A stretch of DNA of 64,000 nt, from positions 1 through 64,000 of the IMG/VR virus record IMGVR_UViG_3300028197_001778, one strand, 5' to 3'. The DNA comes from a virus. The position numbers were made by a program, and so were the translations under genes. Shown here in pieces: positions 26,801 to 35,867 of the stretch. How positions within the stretch are numbered: position 1 is the first letter of the stretch; every line of letters begins with the position of its first letter. The notes under the pieces are model-generated. The model was not told the DNA's origin, did no database searches, and saw only the letters and a program-made list of their open reading frames with translations.

Positions 26801-27732
26801 GCAGAATCTTTCGTATGGTCTGTAACTATTATGTCTTCCCAATAATCTTCTATCTCATCATATCTTGTAAATTTTCTTTCCTCATCATGGTCTATTACGG
26901 GTTCTGCATAAATATATCTGATATCAAATATTACATTTTTATAAAGTTTAATACCTCCTAAATCATGAGGTGCGGGAGGTATAAATTCATAATGTTCTTT
27001 ATTAGCTCCTAGAAGTGTGGGTATGTCGTCTGTATCCTTACTAACACTTAATTGAATACGATGATTGTCTAGTTTTAAAAATTTAGTATTAGCTGATATG
27101 TTTACTTTTTGATCAGGATCTTGTATAGCTTTATCAAGACTAAAAATAGTACCGGGTTTTATTTTAGAAAATTCTGTTGAAGAGCTTCCTATCTTTTTAT
27201 ACCAAAAAAGAATACCCGTTTGTGGATAAATATTTTGAGCAACAGGATCTGCTAAATACCAATCGACATGTAGTTCAGCAGGATTAGCAAATGGAAGTTT
27301 TAGTTGCAATTCTCTAAAATGATTATTTCTTACACTAGAAATTTTTAGAAAAGAAGGGATACCTAAAGTGTATTGGGGTGGTGGGGTAAATTCTACATAT
27401 TCATTACATTCACTATCAGTAAAGGTTTTATAAGAAGCCCCACTTACTACTGGAGCAGAGTTGTCGAAAATAGGAACATAAGTTAAAGGTTCATTATTGA
27501 GTATAGATACAGGGGTCCACACCCCTTCTTTTGCGCTTTCACTAAGGTTGTCTAAAATAAAACTATTTATCGACCAATTAGCGTCTTTTGGATCCTCTGA
27601 ATTATCATCTACAAATGAAATTTTTCCTGACGTATCATTTGTGTCGTTGTAAGAAAACTTATGATAAGTTTTAAGACTATTATAAATTGAATTTTTATAA
27701 AATTCACAATATTTTTTAGGTGTCTTTGTCAT
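20887..27732 (-). CDS. Giant virion structural protein (2281 aa), function unknown
   Basis: 2281 aa, no family recognised. Mostly beta-rich with many Asn, Lys, Tyr and Asp residues and no Thr-Pro linkers. Around residues 1350-1410 (near 23.5-23.7 kb) there is an Ala/Gly-rich hydrophobic stretch of about 50 residues (for example A-L-V-A-T-I-G-A-A-A-I-G-A-G-A-N), long enough for one or two membrane passes. This might insert into the host envelope during infection, as some tail proteins do. It lies 10 nt downstream of the 2030-aa tail-hub-like gene with a good ribosome site (AGGAC). A central baseplate or tail-tip role is plausible but not shown. Confidence 0.6.
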   Translation of the reverse strand: MTKTPKKYCEFYKNSIYNSLKTYHKFSYNDTNDTSGKISFVDDNSEDPKDANWSINSFILDNLSESAKEGVWTPVSILNNEPLTYVPIFDNSAPVVSGASYKTFTDSECNEYVEFTPPPQYTLGIPSFLKISSVRNNHFRELQLKLPFANPAELHVDWYLADPVAQNIYPQTGILFWYKKIGSSSTEFSKIKPGTIFSLDKAIQDPDQKVNISANTKFLKLDNHRIQLSVSKDTDDIPTLLGANKEHYEFIPPAPHDLGGIKLYKNVIFDIRYIYAEPVIDHDEERKFTRYDEIEDYWEDIIVTDHTKDSAITKGNNKFDIHIPDADSFCFFYGDDYARMSDGKDYLRTYIPEETEETFRQLYKNLSTLVSANSKKRSENLKRFCAMLATGPVLYGETIVFRGKYYYDKPNSIIGERLSYDWRLDLSDYLNEEYSEGSVFHNSKFTNNLTNLSFVMYKEIENKAGNQAVSSSMMVKKQPYIQYIYEKLVKKNDMYMKIDRNSERTITIDKQLIGPGISGPNVKVNLNFIPYGLKSQETDAATGKTTKSNTYNQWIKAGPLEFATKMEGSDTSQGYPVVYYRDLKSEGSIENILDGYADQYTELTRRVGGEINKEPNTLFFMHPNVKSIGFYKQGAIKVNNSNCYIEEATVRQASIDNGKLDSKPVFIPDVDWFQHDVKESDTEYDKVSFNFDCGSSNYIKLYGIDIEWYRYKSENLCSCDSFYVEELNFTKKYTGDQGFSTPFYPDVQQDVPRGIGFGRVGYCNNLYIGKKGKSVSGGGGFLELNYSVLPGVNNKYSPPIKAYGGYDDAIVANLGINMPQHPLPQKSLPVLSSRNEQYDENTKCYMRSGVANDENLDIGNYSQAGISDGKKGIFHPYLGWISINTINEHFSELKNKTFVDSKKVKLKGVGFLFSPNRNSETEGYYSSRVMVDFTGDARDGEFYQFGTGRASYSYLMNNLSNDMMVDACIPNEVCPIYDYGVERQLTYSERAAERDCISLNGVSSGFVDDSSYTETRDKYNPAVRYSIPANSILKKKINDNDTIQDSNIKIQDISVRLNFLNYINPADLKITLVTNLTTKFTAEDSKGNEYSPSDSVFWKDQYLKDYITELEKNNSSNKIVLFNREHIENFEKDFCITFSDNAPKHNVLSKSHELIENVGYDSWKLNTVRSHDVVRPTIKTENINDSEHYVYKNIFLNNDFEPTWNKFAKWRGSPLDGAYFKLQIEIFNHYEDKNYSSNILPPALNEEFDGKFKSSSYSNNLCSFEIIIDTNEDIDNINHPITEHIDYKKSFRHYLGEGIQEKSGYNYIMNFSDDGKVLLPPINSHAPFNSITNHNTCKFPNSGLNTLSFLRIPPLSNAVVAAGTALAFFSFALANINMTNAIGMGALVATIGAAAIGAGANMILASFSNARRERSQNAYDESFFKEDYTKNDGFGQADKVLVDISTDGAAWYTFDADIFKFDELSSPIYKPKIMGYKQESNNFHLREGENLTSMPHEGLHNVFKGQLVKKRDLNHRHADISIDDKAEILFDKNKDNTLPIINWNGDKNNSKEPFYVNLMNYKDYQINNKFYLSVPLDPKDYFWIKTKDATAFTFLKAQIDVEGSAKLVLFNKRDFKTDNKLGQVGENIVKVHEVFSVPDFTSNEYNTYIGVTFFVSDLLGDVDPKKYLYTDFYFTFFDEPGPLSFASDWILYPYQFKDIKNLKLSKIGQQTSFPVKGHLAAYGEGSWGTGTAFNYEYGNSIKIPLDSDTEDMSDKTRSGYGGLAFKNKGIFTADDALFGGSKSIDKKFQSISYTNHNKGFPNKDGKNTDHFMFHNSYDREKSPISEIPPGNFGDYISENVKVRSTDNKIYNSIATGITEEVSEKIDTNYSDRKYWINIDGEQKAYLTRQNSVRILKKIEYSCYEINNNQGLNCVNVCGDSPYGSSRDSNADTPPISSEAAKTESLKQRTERFLFNTVAPISEFGNPSMTFVNSDEAIEAQKALYPDATWKKEVLQKSNLRLSCGNTNVDTILRVRETYELAQGINGTGLTSAKDILEDKDNIKIRFVHWPRKLKNLDLQFDAYVLQTNGLAYKGRNKYTDGMNIKNYFYSWVCGTTNADKSEEIETTVPPYYKLSNEMIFRAFYGSTDRMEFKTDGLDTRDDFEWIPYEYDKNIQCSASSIRPENLITLFARGFANPAKAGLYLRCKLYSGLLALGLAGAPVDNKANRNIINHKCARYVDANEKSALLANTEGFPGKSRVSELENDAAEYLQILENRGSVSTHHYTQASVNQILTIINNFY

Positions 27733-27742
27733 TTGTGTCCTG

Positions 27743-30700
27743 TTAACTAGAGCTTACTAAAGTCCATTTCCCTTCTATAAAATTAAACAAACCTTTACTT
27801 CCATTATGATAATATATTCCTAAAGGATTATTAAAATTATAAGACTTAACGTCATTAGACCTAGATTTATCTTTAGCTGTCATATACGAAAGTTCTAGAG
27901 TCACGTTGTTTCCTGTTCCGATAGTACCAAAAGCAGAAATCATAGGTTTTCCTACAGGTTCATAAAAACCTGAATCAGAATTATAAAAACATAATAATGT
28001 TGAACCACTAGGAGCACTGTATCCTGTTTTATCTACAACATAAACTACTTTTCGTTCATCGTCTAGATCTATTTCTGCTTCATAATCTGTTAAAAAAGCC
28101 CTACTAGGATTATTAGTACTATAAAAATCTAAATCCTCTTCTAGTGTTACATAAACATTCTTATAAATTTTTGGAGGAGGCGCTGCCCAAACACCTCTTG
28201 CTTCATCCCATCTTAAATCCACAGGACCAACTGGCCAAGTATCTGGCCTTTCTCCCCAATTTAAAGAGAATTTTTCTGATTTATTTTTTGGAGTCCACCT
28301 TGTTACACCATCAGGAAATCTTTCCCAACTTTGTGTTACCGAAACTATCGATCCCCATTTTTGCATAGAGCCTGATTCTGCTACACCGTCTTCATTGTAG
28401 GATGTTTGAGGATAACCTCCCAATTGTTCATAATCATCTTCATTAATATATTGTCCTGTATCATTTTTCTTTCTAATATGCCTCCACGCAACACCGGTAT
28501 CGCTTATTCGTTTAGCATCATCTGATTTATTAGGTACTGGAAAACCTTCTAAATCATATCCCCACCCATGTAAAACCAAAGGCCCTCTTAAACCTAAATA
28601 TCTATTATTTAAAGGATAATCTTCTCTACTTTTAAACCAATTGCTATTACTGTCTTTTGTTTTTTGAGGAATATTGCTCAAATAATCTTGTAATCTAACA
28701 TCTGTTTCTCCATCAAAATCAGGATTAGTATCAAAATAAGTTTTTTCTAAGTTTTTATTTATAGATAATTCGTATTTATTGTCAGGTTGTCTACTACCTC
28801 TACCAACGACACTAATACTATGTCTACCTTTATCTTCAGGTTGAGAATTTGGATTAAGAAAATCTCCAGACTCTTGAAGCACAGGCTGTAAACTGTGCGT
28901 ATTTATTTTTGCTAGTCCTGTTTTATCGTCTTTAAAATACATTTGTTTAATAACATCTTCATCATCATCTTCTTTAACAGTGATAAAAGGAGGATTGAAT
29001 GTGCCATCGGGAGCTAATGGAGATTTCCTAGATTTATATTCCATTACTTTAGTTAAAGGAATATCATTGTTAGAATTAGATGCTTCATCTACTTCATCAG
29101 TGCAATATTTACAATATACAGATATTTGTTGTTCTTCTCCACCAATATAGATGGAATCCTGATACATTTTGTTTCCTCCACAAACTGGACATTTTTCTCT
29201 ATTCCATTTGGATAAATTGTAGCAAGAGTTGTATAGGGTAGGATAGAAAGAAATAGGAGAAAAGATACCATCTAAACTCATAACTCCTTTCATGGCATAA
29301 TCAGAATTAATATCAAGACCTACTTCTTTATCTGGATATAGTCCAACGTAAGCTCCGTGTCTTACTTCTCTCATAGCAAAGGCTAATTCTCCTTGGTTGT
29401 ATATTTTGTTATCACCATAACTGTTGCCACTTCTGTAAGTGTTTATGTCTTGAGCATAACCCTTCCTATTGTTAGCATAACCACCAGAACCAGTAGCAGA
29501 ATAACTTTTTCTATTATATTGTGCTATAGTAAATTCTGCGCTATTAACGCTTTGAGAAGATGGATCTTGATCGTTAGGATCATCTGGTTGTTCTTCTTCT
29601 CCAGTATCATTATCAGGATTTTCGGGTGCTGAATCATTGGTTTCGTCTGTGCTATTAGCTATTGCTTTATTTCTTTTTCTATTAGGTCCAGACAAATAAT
29701 ATGTACCCTGAGCCATTAAAACACTAGATGGACTCCAACCTAATAATTTTTTAGAACTAGCAGAAAAAGGATCTGTACCACCACCAGCGGTTCTAGATAC
29801 AGCCTCTTGATTTAAACTCAGTATTTGTGATTGAGATTTATTATTAATTTCAGCATTTTTTCTTGCAGCTTTAAAACTATCTGTAGCTCCTTTTTTCAAT
29901 CTGTCAGAAAGATCTTTATTAAATCTGCTCATAGGTTTTGAATATAATTTCAAATTATATGTAGTACTAAGACCACCGCTACCTATTTTAAGTTGCATGT
30001 TTGAAATAGTAGGTTCTAAATTATCTTTATAAGCATAGTCTAAAAGAACCACAGTATATGTAGTAGTTTTTAAAGTGAGAGTAGTTGTGTTTCTACTAAA
30101 AGGTTGCAAACCGAAATTTATAGTTCCCCCGGTATCGTATGTAGAAACTAATTTAGCTCCTAAGCCAAACTTTGGAGCACCAATAACTGTAAAGCTTGCA
30201 CTTTCAGCTACAGACTGATATTTTAATCCATCATTAACTTTCAATAAAGCTGCTTTATCTAAAACGCTTGTTCCTCCATAATTCCAAGGAACCAATTCGT
30301 CATCTTTTTCTACAACAAGACCATTGACCATATTATCAATATAATTAATTTTATCAAAAGCACTGTCTTGTATAATGACATCTTTGCTATAATAAGGTAA
30401 ATTACTCCAAGGTCCATAAGTATGAGTGTTGCTTTTGAGTGGAATAGCAGCAAAAAATGGATGAGCAGCTTTAGGAGCTATGTCTATCATTTCATTGCTT
30501 TGAGTTTCTTTGCTTTTTTTACGAATAAATTTACCATTGTTAATAGAACAGACTCTGTAATATAATGCTTTTACAATACTGTCGTCTCTAGAGAATGCAG
30601 GGAAAGTATAAAGTATTTGTGTTAAATCTTCTAAAGCAATATTAGCATTTAAAGCTCTATTCATGTCTTGAGTATGAGAGAGAGAACTGCTATTCATAAA

Positions 30701-33700
30701 CATTCCTGGAGATTCTACAATAGCTCTAGGATTAACAAAACCCTGAGGTTGTTCAAAAACCATTTTTGGTCTAACAGTTCCTGTAATGTATAATTTATCA
30801 GAAGTGTTTACAGGATCTCCTGGTAGAAGACCTTTAGTTTGTCTATTGTCTTCTTTAACAAAGACAAAATTACTACCAGTAATAGGACTATAGTCTAAAG
30901 CAGGATAGTAGAACAAAGAATTGTCGCAATCAAAATCCCCAAACTGATCAGCTAATAAACTGTAAGTAGTTAAGCCAAAAACATTAAAACCTTTGTTAAC
31001 TCTTCGGTTATTCCCTCCTGTGCTATTAAAAATAGCTGCTTGATTCGCACACATATACTTAGCTACAGTATCAAAATTTTGTTGAGCATTATAACCTAAT
31101 ATGGGTTGCATCTTTCCTGTCTCATCCATGAGTCGATAAGAATCTGTAGTGCCTATAACTATGTCTTCATCTATTACATTTCCAAACTCTTCCCAAGCTC
31201 CATCGCTAGCAATTTCATAAGAAGTAATGCTTTTCGGTGGACCTTTCCACATCTTAATAGGATTCCCTTTTCTATCATTTCCTAAACTTATTGTCTGTCC
31301 AGAATCCCAATCTCTATACCCACTGATACTAGGTAGTCTAACCATATAGCTTTTACCATAATACTTGCCTGCTAATTGATTCAAAAAGTTATGAATAATT
31401 TGTAAGTCTGTGGTAAATGCTTTTGAATATACTATAGAATTGGCGCCCTGATCTGTAGAGTCTCCACCTTCTGGTTCTGGTTCAGCAGGCTGACCCTCTG
31501 GACCAGACATTTCTTCGTCATCTAGCATACCAAAGGGCATAATACCAACTGCGGGACCATTTTGCTTAAAAGCATTTCTTGTGTTTGAGTTAAATGCTTT
31601 ACGTAACATTAAAAACAAATCAGACTTAAACATCTTGTATGTATAATACAAAACGAGATTATCAAAACCTGCCATAGCAGCCCGCATCTCTGTTTCAGTA
31701 ATAACAAACTGTCCGTTGCCATATAAAGAGCCTAAGCCATACCTTAATCCCTTTAAATCTGCAATATCGCAAATAACACAAATTTGTCCAGTAAAATTAT
31801 CCATGAATACTGTTCTAGGTTTTTTTCTAGTTTCATCACTAAGACCATCAGTATCTCCACCACTAGCCTCTTCAAATCTATATCCAAAAAAAGGACTTAT
31901 AATGTCTAAATGTAAAGGAGTAAATCTAGGAGTGATCGGAGAATGACTGGGAGTAGGTAAGACATTTTGGCCACCTACTTTATAGTATGACTGATCTGTA
32001 CTTAAATAATTACCTAATAATGTTCCGCCAAGAGGATTACTAAACAATTGAGGCTCGTCAGAAAAAACTCTTTCTGTTGAATTAAAATTGTTACCGTTGT
32101 CAGTATTCTCTTTAATTCTTTTTTCATAATTTTTTAAATTTCCTAGAATTATATTATATTCAGCTGCTGTAATAACACTACCAGCTGGAACATCAGCAGC
32201 AGTAAAATTATTAGTCATATTAATATTTCTGGTACTATTTACATCTGGTGTTTTAAATGTAGATTTATTATATTTGGTATAATCAACAATTGTAGGAGTA
32301 CTTCCTAAGAAATTTAAACGAAATGTATTTTGAGTATATGCTAATCTATAATTTTTAGCCTGAAACAGTCTTTGTTGTTGACCACCTACTATAACTTTTC
32401 TGTGTACACTTTCGTTACTTTCTTGCCCATAACTTATATCAGAAACAGAAGGAACACCATCAATGTCTGTAAATGCTCCGCTGCTAATTAAAGATTTTAT
32501 ACTGTTTTTTATCTGATTTAATCCAGGTTGTTTAAGTCTTTCTATGGTTCTAACCTTTAAAAACATGTCAAGAGTACCACCACCAGAAGAAGTACCATCT
32601 GGTATACAATCAATAAAAAAGTCTTTGCCAGTAGCTTCTGCTATTTGACTCAACAAATCCATAATACTTAATATGGGAGATTCTATTCTAAGATCTGTAG
32701 GTGGATTTAGTTCACTAGCATCCAAACGATATCTATATAAAGGATGACCATTAGGTTGCATACCTGGAGCAGAAGGGACTAGACCAAAATCATAAAAAGC
32801 TGTAGGAACAGGGTATTTATAATCTTTAAGACTGTGTATATTTTTAGAAACTATTCTTCCAAAAGGAGAAAATTGATTAACTTCTTTTGTTGTGGGATTG
32901 TTAGAGCTTGTTAATACATGCAAAGCATCTAATATTTTATAAGCAGGAGTTCCTCTTTCATTTTTACCACTAGCTCCAAAACCTCCATAAGCCTCAAGAA
33001 AACCATAGGCATTAAAAAAGTTATGAACAGTTCCAGAGACAATATTCGAATTGTATTCATTATCTGCAATCTGAGCATTAGGAGAATTATCTGCTCTAAA
33101 ATTTTGAGGCTGATTTAAATTTGTAGCAGTATTATATAATCCCGCAGCTCCTCCGAAACCATGAGCCACTACATAAGAATTAGAAAGAAGAGAAACTGGA
33201 CTTTCTACTTGTACAGTAATATTTTGTCCACCAGAACCATCAGTATAATTCCAATTTTTAACTAGACCTAAAAACTCAAAATCTAACATTCGAAAGTATA
33301 CAGGAACTCCGATTATGTCGTAACCGTCGTTGTCTGTCCAATTGAAATCTCGTCCTCTATTGGTTCCTGGAAAACTACCACCAGAAGTCCAGTTATTAGA
33401 TGCTCCAAAAAATCCTGGATCAGGTTGCGTCCAATATGTTGAAACGAATTTTTGTTGAGCAGAATTCCATTTGTACTTAACTTTTCCTCTTAAAACTTTT
33501 TGCCCTGTCATCTTGCTTTTTATAACTTCTCCATTATTATCCATAGCATACAAACTGTCATCAGCACTACCGGTGTTGTGATAATGGTGAAGAGGTCCTC
33601 CATTACCTGCTGCAGGGAATTGATGACCAAACTTACAGTCTGTATTGTCTGGTCTATTATAACCTGTAGAATCGTAACTAATATCTCTAACTAGAGAAAC

Positions 33701-33835
33701 ATTAAGAGTAGACGCCTGACTGCCCCATCCTAGATTAGTGCTAAAGTCTGCTACACTAGCACCTAAAAATAAAGTTTGAGCAATAGGCTTATTAAAATTA
33801 TTATATCCTGCCACGCATGGCTTTGTATCCGACAT
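27743..33835 (-). CDS. Giant tail/baseplate protein with zinc-ribbon insert (tail-hub-like)
   Basis: 2030 aa. The N-terminal 250 residues alternate beta strands and Gly/Asn-rich loops and include F-R-M-L-D-F-E-F-L-G-L-V-K-N-W, followed by Q-N-I-T-V-Q-V-E-S-P, which resembles tail-hub/baseplate proteins of the gp27/pb3 kind. Acidic, low-complexity linkers occur near residue 800 and 1400. Near residue 1550 is a zinc ribbon, C-P-V-C-G-G-N-K and C-K-Y-C (about 29.1-29.2 kb). Strong ribosome site AAAGGAGA at 33841-33848. The very large size suggests several tail functions fused, but only the structural call is supported. Confidence 0.6.
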   Translation of the reverse strand: MSDTKPCVAGYNNFNKPIAQTLFLGASVADFSTNLGWGSQASTLNVSLVRDISYDSTGYNRPDNTDCKFGHQFPAAGNGGPLHHYHNTGSADDSLYAMDNNGEVIKSKMTGQKVLRGKVKYKWNSAQQKFVSTYWTQPDPGFFGASNNWTSGGSFPGTNRGRDFNWTDNDGYDIIGVPVYFRMLDFEFLGLVKNWNYTDGSGGQNITVQVESPVSLLSNSYVVAHGFGGAAGLYNTATNLNQPQNFRADNSPNAQIADNEYNSNIVSGTVHNFFNAYGFLEAYGGFGASGKNERGTPAYKILDALHVLTSSNNPTTKEVNQFSPFGRIVSKNIHSLKDYKYPVPTAFYDFGLVPSAPGMQPNGHPLYRYRLDASELNPPTDLRIESPILSIMDLLSQIAEATGKDFFIDCIPDGTSSGGGTLDMFLKVRTIERLKQPGLNQIKNSIKSLISSGAFTDIDGVPSVSDISYGQESNESVHRKVIVGGQQQRLFQAKNYRLAYTQNTFRLNFLGSTPTIVDYTKYNKSTFKTPDVNSTRNINMTNNFTAADVPAGSVITAAEYNIILGNLKNYEKRIKENTDNGNNFNSTERVFSDEPQLFSNPLGGTLLGNYLSTDQSYYKVGGQNVLPTPSHSPITPRFTPLHLDIISPFFGYRFEEASGGDTDGLSDETRKKPRTVFMDNFTGQICVICDIADLKGLRYGLGSLYGNGQFVITETEMRAAMAGFDNLVLYYTYKMFKSDLFLMLRKAFNSNTRNAFKQNGPAVGIMPFGMLDDEEMSGPEGQPAEPEPEGGDSTDQGANSIVYSKAFTTDLQIIHNFLNQLAGKYYGKSYMVRLPSISGYRDWDSGQTISLGNDRKGNPIKMWKGPPKSITSYEIASDGAWEEFGNVIDEDIVIGTTDSYRLMDETGKMQPILGYNAQQNFDTVAKYMCANQAAIFNSTGGNNRRVNKGFNVFGLTTYSLLADQFGDFDCDNSLFYYPALDYSPITGSNFVFVKEDNRQTKGLLPGDPVNTSDKLYITGTVRPKMVFEQPQGFVNPRAIVESPGMFMNSSSLSHTQDMNRALNANIALEDLTQILYTFPAFSRDDSIVKALYYRVCSINNGKFIRKKSKETQSNEMIDIAPKAAHPFFAAIPLKSNTHTYGPWSNLPYYSKDVIIQDSAFDKINYIDNMVNGLVVEKDDELVPWNYGGTSVLDKAALLKVNDGLKYQSVAESASFTVIGAPKFGLGAKLVSTYDTGGTINFGLQPFSRNTTTLTLKTTTYTVVLLDYAYKDNLEPTISNMQLKIGSGGLSTTYNLKLYSKPMSRFNKDLSDRLKKGATDSFKAARKNAEINNKSQSQILSLNQEAVSRTAGGGTDPFSASSKKLLGWSPSSVLMAQGTYYLSGPNRKRNKAIANSTDETNDSAPENPDNDTGEEEQPDDPNDQDPSSQSVNSAEFTIAQYNRKSYSATGSGGYANNRKGYAQDINTYRSGNSYGDNKIYNQGELAFAMREVRHGAYVGLYPDKEVGLDINSDYAMKGVMSLDGIFSPISFYPTLYNSCYNLSKWNREKCPVCGGNKMYQDSIYIGGEEQQISVYCKYCTDEVDEASNSNNDIPLTKVMEYKSRKSPLAPDGTFNPPFITVKEDDDEDVIKQMYFKDDKTGLAKINTHSLQPVLQESGDFLNPNSQPEDKGRHSISVVGRGSRQPDNKYELSINKNLEKTYFDTNPDFDGETDVRLQDYLSNIPQKTKDSNSNWFKSREDYPLNNRYLGLRGPLVLHGWGYDLEGFPVPNKSDDAKRISDTGVAWRHIRKKNDTGQYINEDDYEQLGGYPQTSYNEDGVAESGSMQKWGSIVSVTQSWERFPDGVTRWTPKNKSEKFSLNWGERPDTWPVGPVDLRWDEARGVWAAPPPKIYKNVYVTLEEDLDFYSTNNPSRAFLTDYEAEIDLDDERKVVYVVDKTGYSAPSGSTLLCFYNSDSGFYEPVGKPMISAFGTIGTGNNVTLELSYMTAKDKSRSNDVKSYNFNNPLGIYYHNGSKGLFNFIEGKWTLVSSS

Positions 33836-33858
33836 TAAGTTCTCCTTTAATTAACTTT

Positions 33859-35844
33859 CTATCTTCCCAGGAAGTATCTATCAAGCTGTCCATTAAGCTG
33901 ACAAGGTTGATAAACCCACTCTACACTTCTAGAATATTTTCCTTCTGCTGGATTCCAATTATATGTGTTGCTTTTAATAAATACATTTCCCGTATCTGCA
34001 TTTCTATTAAAATTTAAAACAGTTGATTTAGCTTGTCCATAAGGTTTCAAACCTTCTACTAAATCTTCTATTTGTTGGAATAATTGAGACCCTGTATAAA
34101 CAGGACATTCTGTCTGATCTAATAGAAATCCTTGGGTACTACTAGGTGGAACTACAGTAATTTCAATATTAACACTTTTTGTAGTACTAGTTCTAGTATT
34201 CAAATTTTGTAAAACTGGTCCAAGAGGTCTTCCTATAATAAACGCTTCAGAAATTACATCACCAGGACCATTCACACTTATATCCACACTTTCTGCAATT
34301 ACACCACTAAATATTTTTGTTTTATTTGTGTATTGATGACTATAAGTAATAATACCTTTTAAAGGATCATGTCCTTCACTAGTAGATACAGGAATATAGT
34401 TTAATCTTCTTTGTTTTCTAAAAGCTGGATTTCCAGGGTTTTCAGTAAAAACATTACCCTGAAGAGGAATATAGTCTAGGGTTCTATCAGGAGTATTTAC
34501 AACTAAGCAAGCTCTTTCATATAGTCTTGGCTTAACATCATTTAAAAATCCACTAATAGCATTCTCGTATCTTGATCCTTGCAAGGTGTTGTAGTGTTCA
34601 TGTCCTGTATTAGACTGAGTACCTATCATACCCCCTTTATTAGCATCCACACCAAATTTTATTCTATTTTGAGCTGTTCCAGTAGTTGGTATTCCTGTAG
34701 CTTCTATGGTTTGGTTAAAAGGAGTAACGCTTAAGCCGTTAACAGACCCTTGAACATTAACTGTGCTTACATATTTTTCATCTGTGCTAGTTTCTATAGT
34801 AAATTCTTCTGTGAACAATATTCCGCAAGGTATCGCTACCCAACTATCATTAGTTTCATAAGTACCATCTATAACACTAAAGTTGACAGTTTTTGTATGG
34901 TTGTATAAATGAATATCATTATAATCTGTTAAGCTCTCGTTAAGTGTTAAAAAAGGACTATAGCTTTTATCGTTTTTCGTTGAATTAAAAGCTAATTTAG
35001 ATCTATCATCAACCCATTTTTTAGCATTCAGATATGCGTCATATTTTTCTGGTGCATTTTGACTAACTGATTGATGATTATATTCTAACTTTCCATTTTC
35101 TGCTTTCCCTAAGTGATTAGCAAAACCACTACTAGGAACACCTACAGCAGACAATTGTCTAGTAATTCTGTATTGAGGAATACCAGTGATTTTTACATTT
35201 TTAGTTATTGAAAAAGTACCACCTGTATCAGCACTTTGACTTGGTTCAGTTTCTGGTTGTTTAGTAACATTGTACCCAAGAGAGCTATAAATCATTTCTT
35301 GAGGCTCAATACTCCAGCTTTCACTAACATTATTAACCCTGTAGTTTTTACTGTCTTTGGGAGATTCAGTAGTCTCTTCGAAAAATTCTAATTCAATATT
35401 ATAATCTAAACTCATACTCATATTATCAGGAGTATTATTTGCGCTATATGACTGAATTTTAGCTTGAATACCGCTAAATAAAACAGTGTTACTATCTGTA
35501 TCTTTTACTTTTAAATCACCAGCACTACGACGAAAAAGATCTCTAAGTTGTCTCTCTTTGGTCATGACCCCTTTCATACCAGGCAATCCACCACCACTAG
35601 GGAAAATTTTACCTGTTAGGGTTACTCTGTTATTCATACCCATTAAACTGCCACCACCATCTCTTACAAAATCCCTAGTAAGATTCATTAGTGGAGCAGC
35701 ACCTAAATCCATATCTGTACGAAAACCGCTACCAGCAAAAAATACGTCTACACACGGACCATCTTTGTACGCATTGTTAGTGTGCTGAGCTTCAAACTCG
35801 TGAGAAATTGATTGATCGTCAAAAAATCCTTGACCCATAGACAT
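33859..35844 (-). CDS. Virion structural protein, probably tail/baseplate
   Basis: 661 aa, not recognised by motif. The start includes V-D-V-F-F-A-G-S-G-F-R-T-D-M-D-L-G-A-A-P-L-M-N and a Gly-rich D-G-G-G-S-L-M-G-M-N-N, then long beta-rich regions. The end (R-S-V-E-W-V-Y-Q-P-C then R-Y-F-L-G-R) is aromatic and basic. There are no Thr-Pro linkers or enzyme motifs. Its place directly before the 2030-aa hub-like gene suggests a baseplate, tail-tube or distal-tail partner. It starts on an ATG 23 nt after the small domain-A-like gene. Confidence 0.55.
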   Translation of the reverse strand: MSMGQGFFDDQSISHEFEAQHTNNAYKDGPCVDVFFAGSGFRTDMDLGAAPLMNLTRDFVRDGGGSLMGMNNRVTLTGKIFPSGGGLPGMKGVMTKERQLRDLFRRSAGDLKVKDTDSNTVLFSGIQAKIQSYSANNTPDNMSMSLDYNIELEFFEETTESPKDSKNYRVNNVSESWSIEPQEMIYSSLGYNVTKQPETEPSQSADTGGTFSITKNVKITGIPQYRITRQLSAVGVPSSGFANHLGKAENGKLEYNHQSVSQNAPEKYDAYLNAKKWVDDRSKLAFNSTKNDKSYSPFLTLNESLTDYNDIHLYNHTKTVNFSVIDGTYETNDSWVAIPCGILFTEEFTIETSTDEKYVSTVNVQGSVNGLSVTPFNQTIEATGIPTTGTAQNRIKFGVDANKGGMIGTQSNTGHEHYNTLQGSRYENAISGFLNDVKPRLYERACLVVNTPDRTLDYIPLQGNVFTENPGNPAFRKQRRLNYIPVSTSEGHDPLKGIITYSHQYTNKTKIFSGVIAESVDISVNGPGDVISEAFIIGRPLGPVLQNLNTRTSTTKSVNIEITVVPPSSTQGFLLDQTECPVYTGSQLFQQIEDLVEGLKPYGQAKSTVLNFNRNADTGNVFIKSNTYNWNPAEGKYSRSVEWVYQPCQLNGQLDRYFLGR

Positions 35845-35867
35845 ATATTATATCCTATAATTAAATC

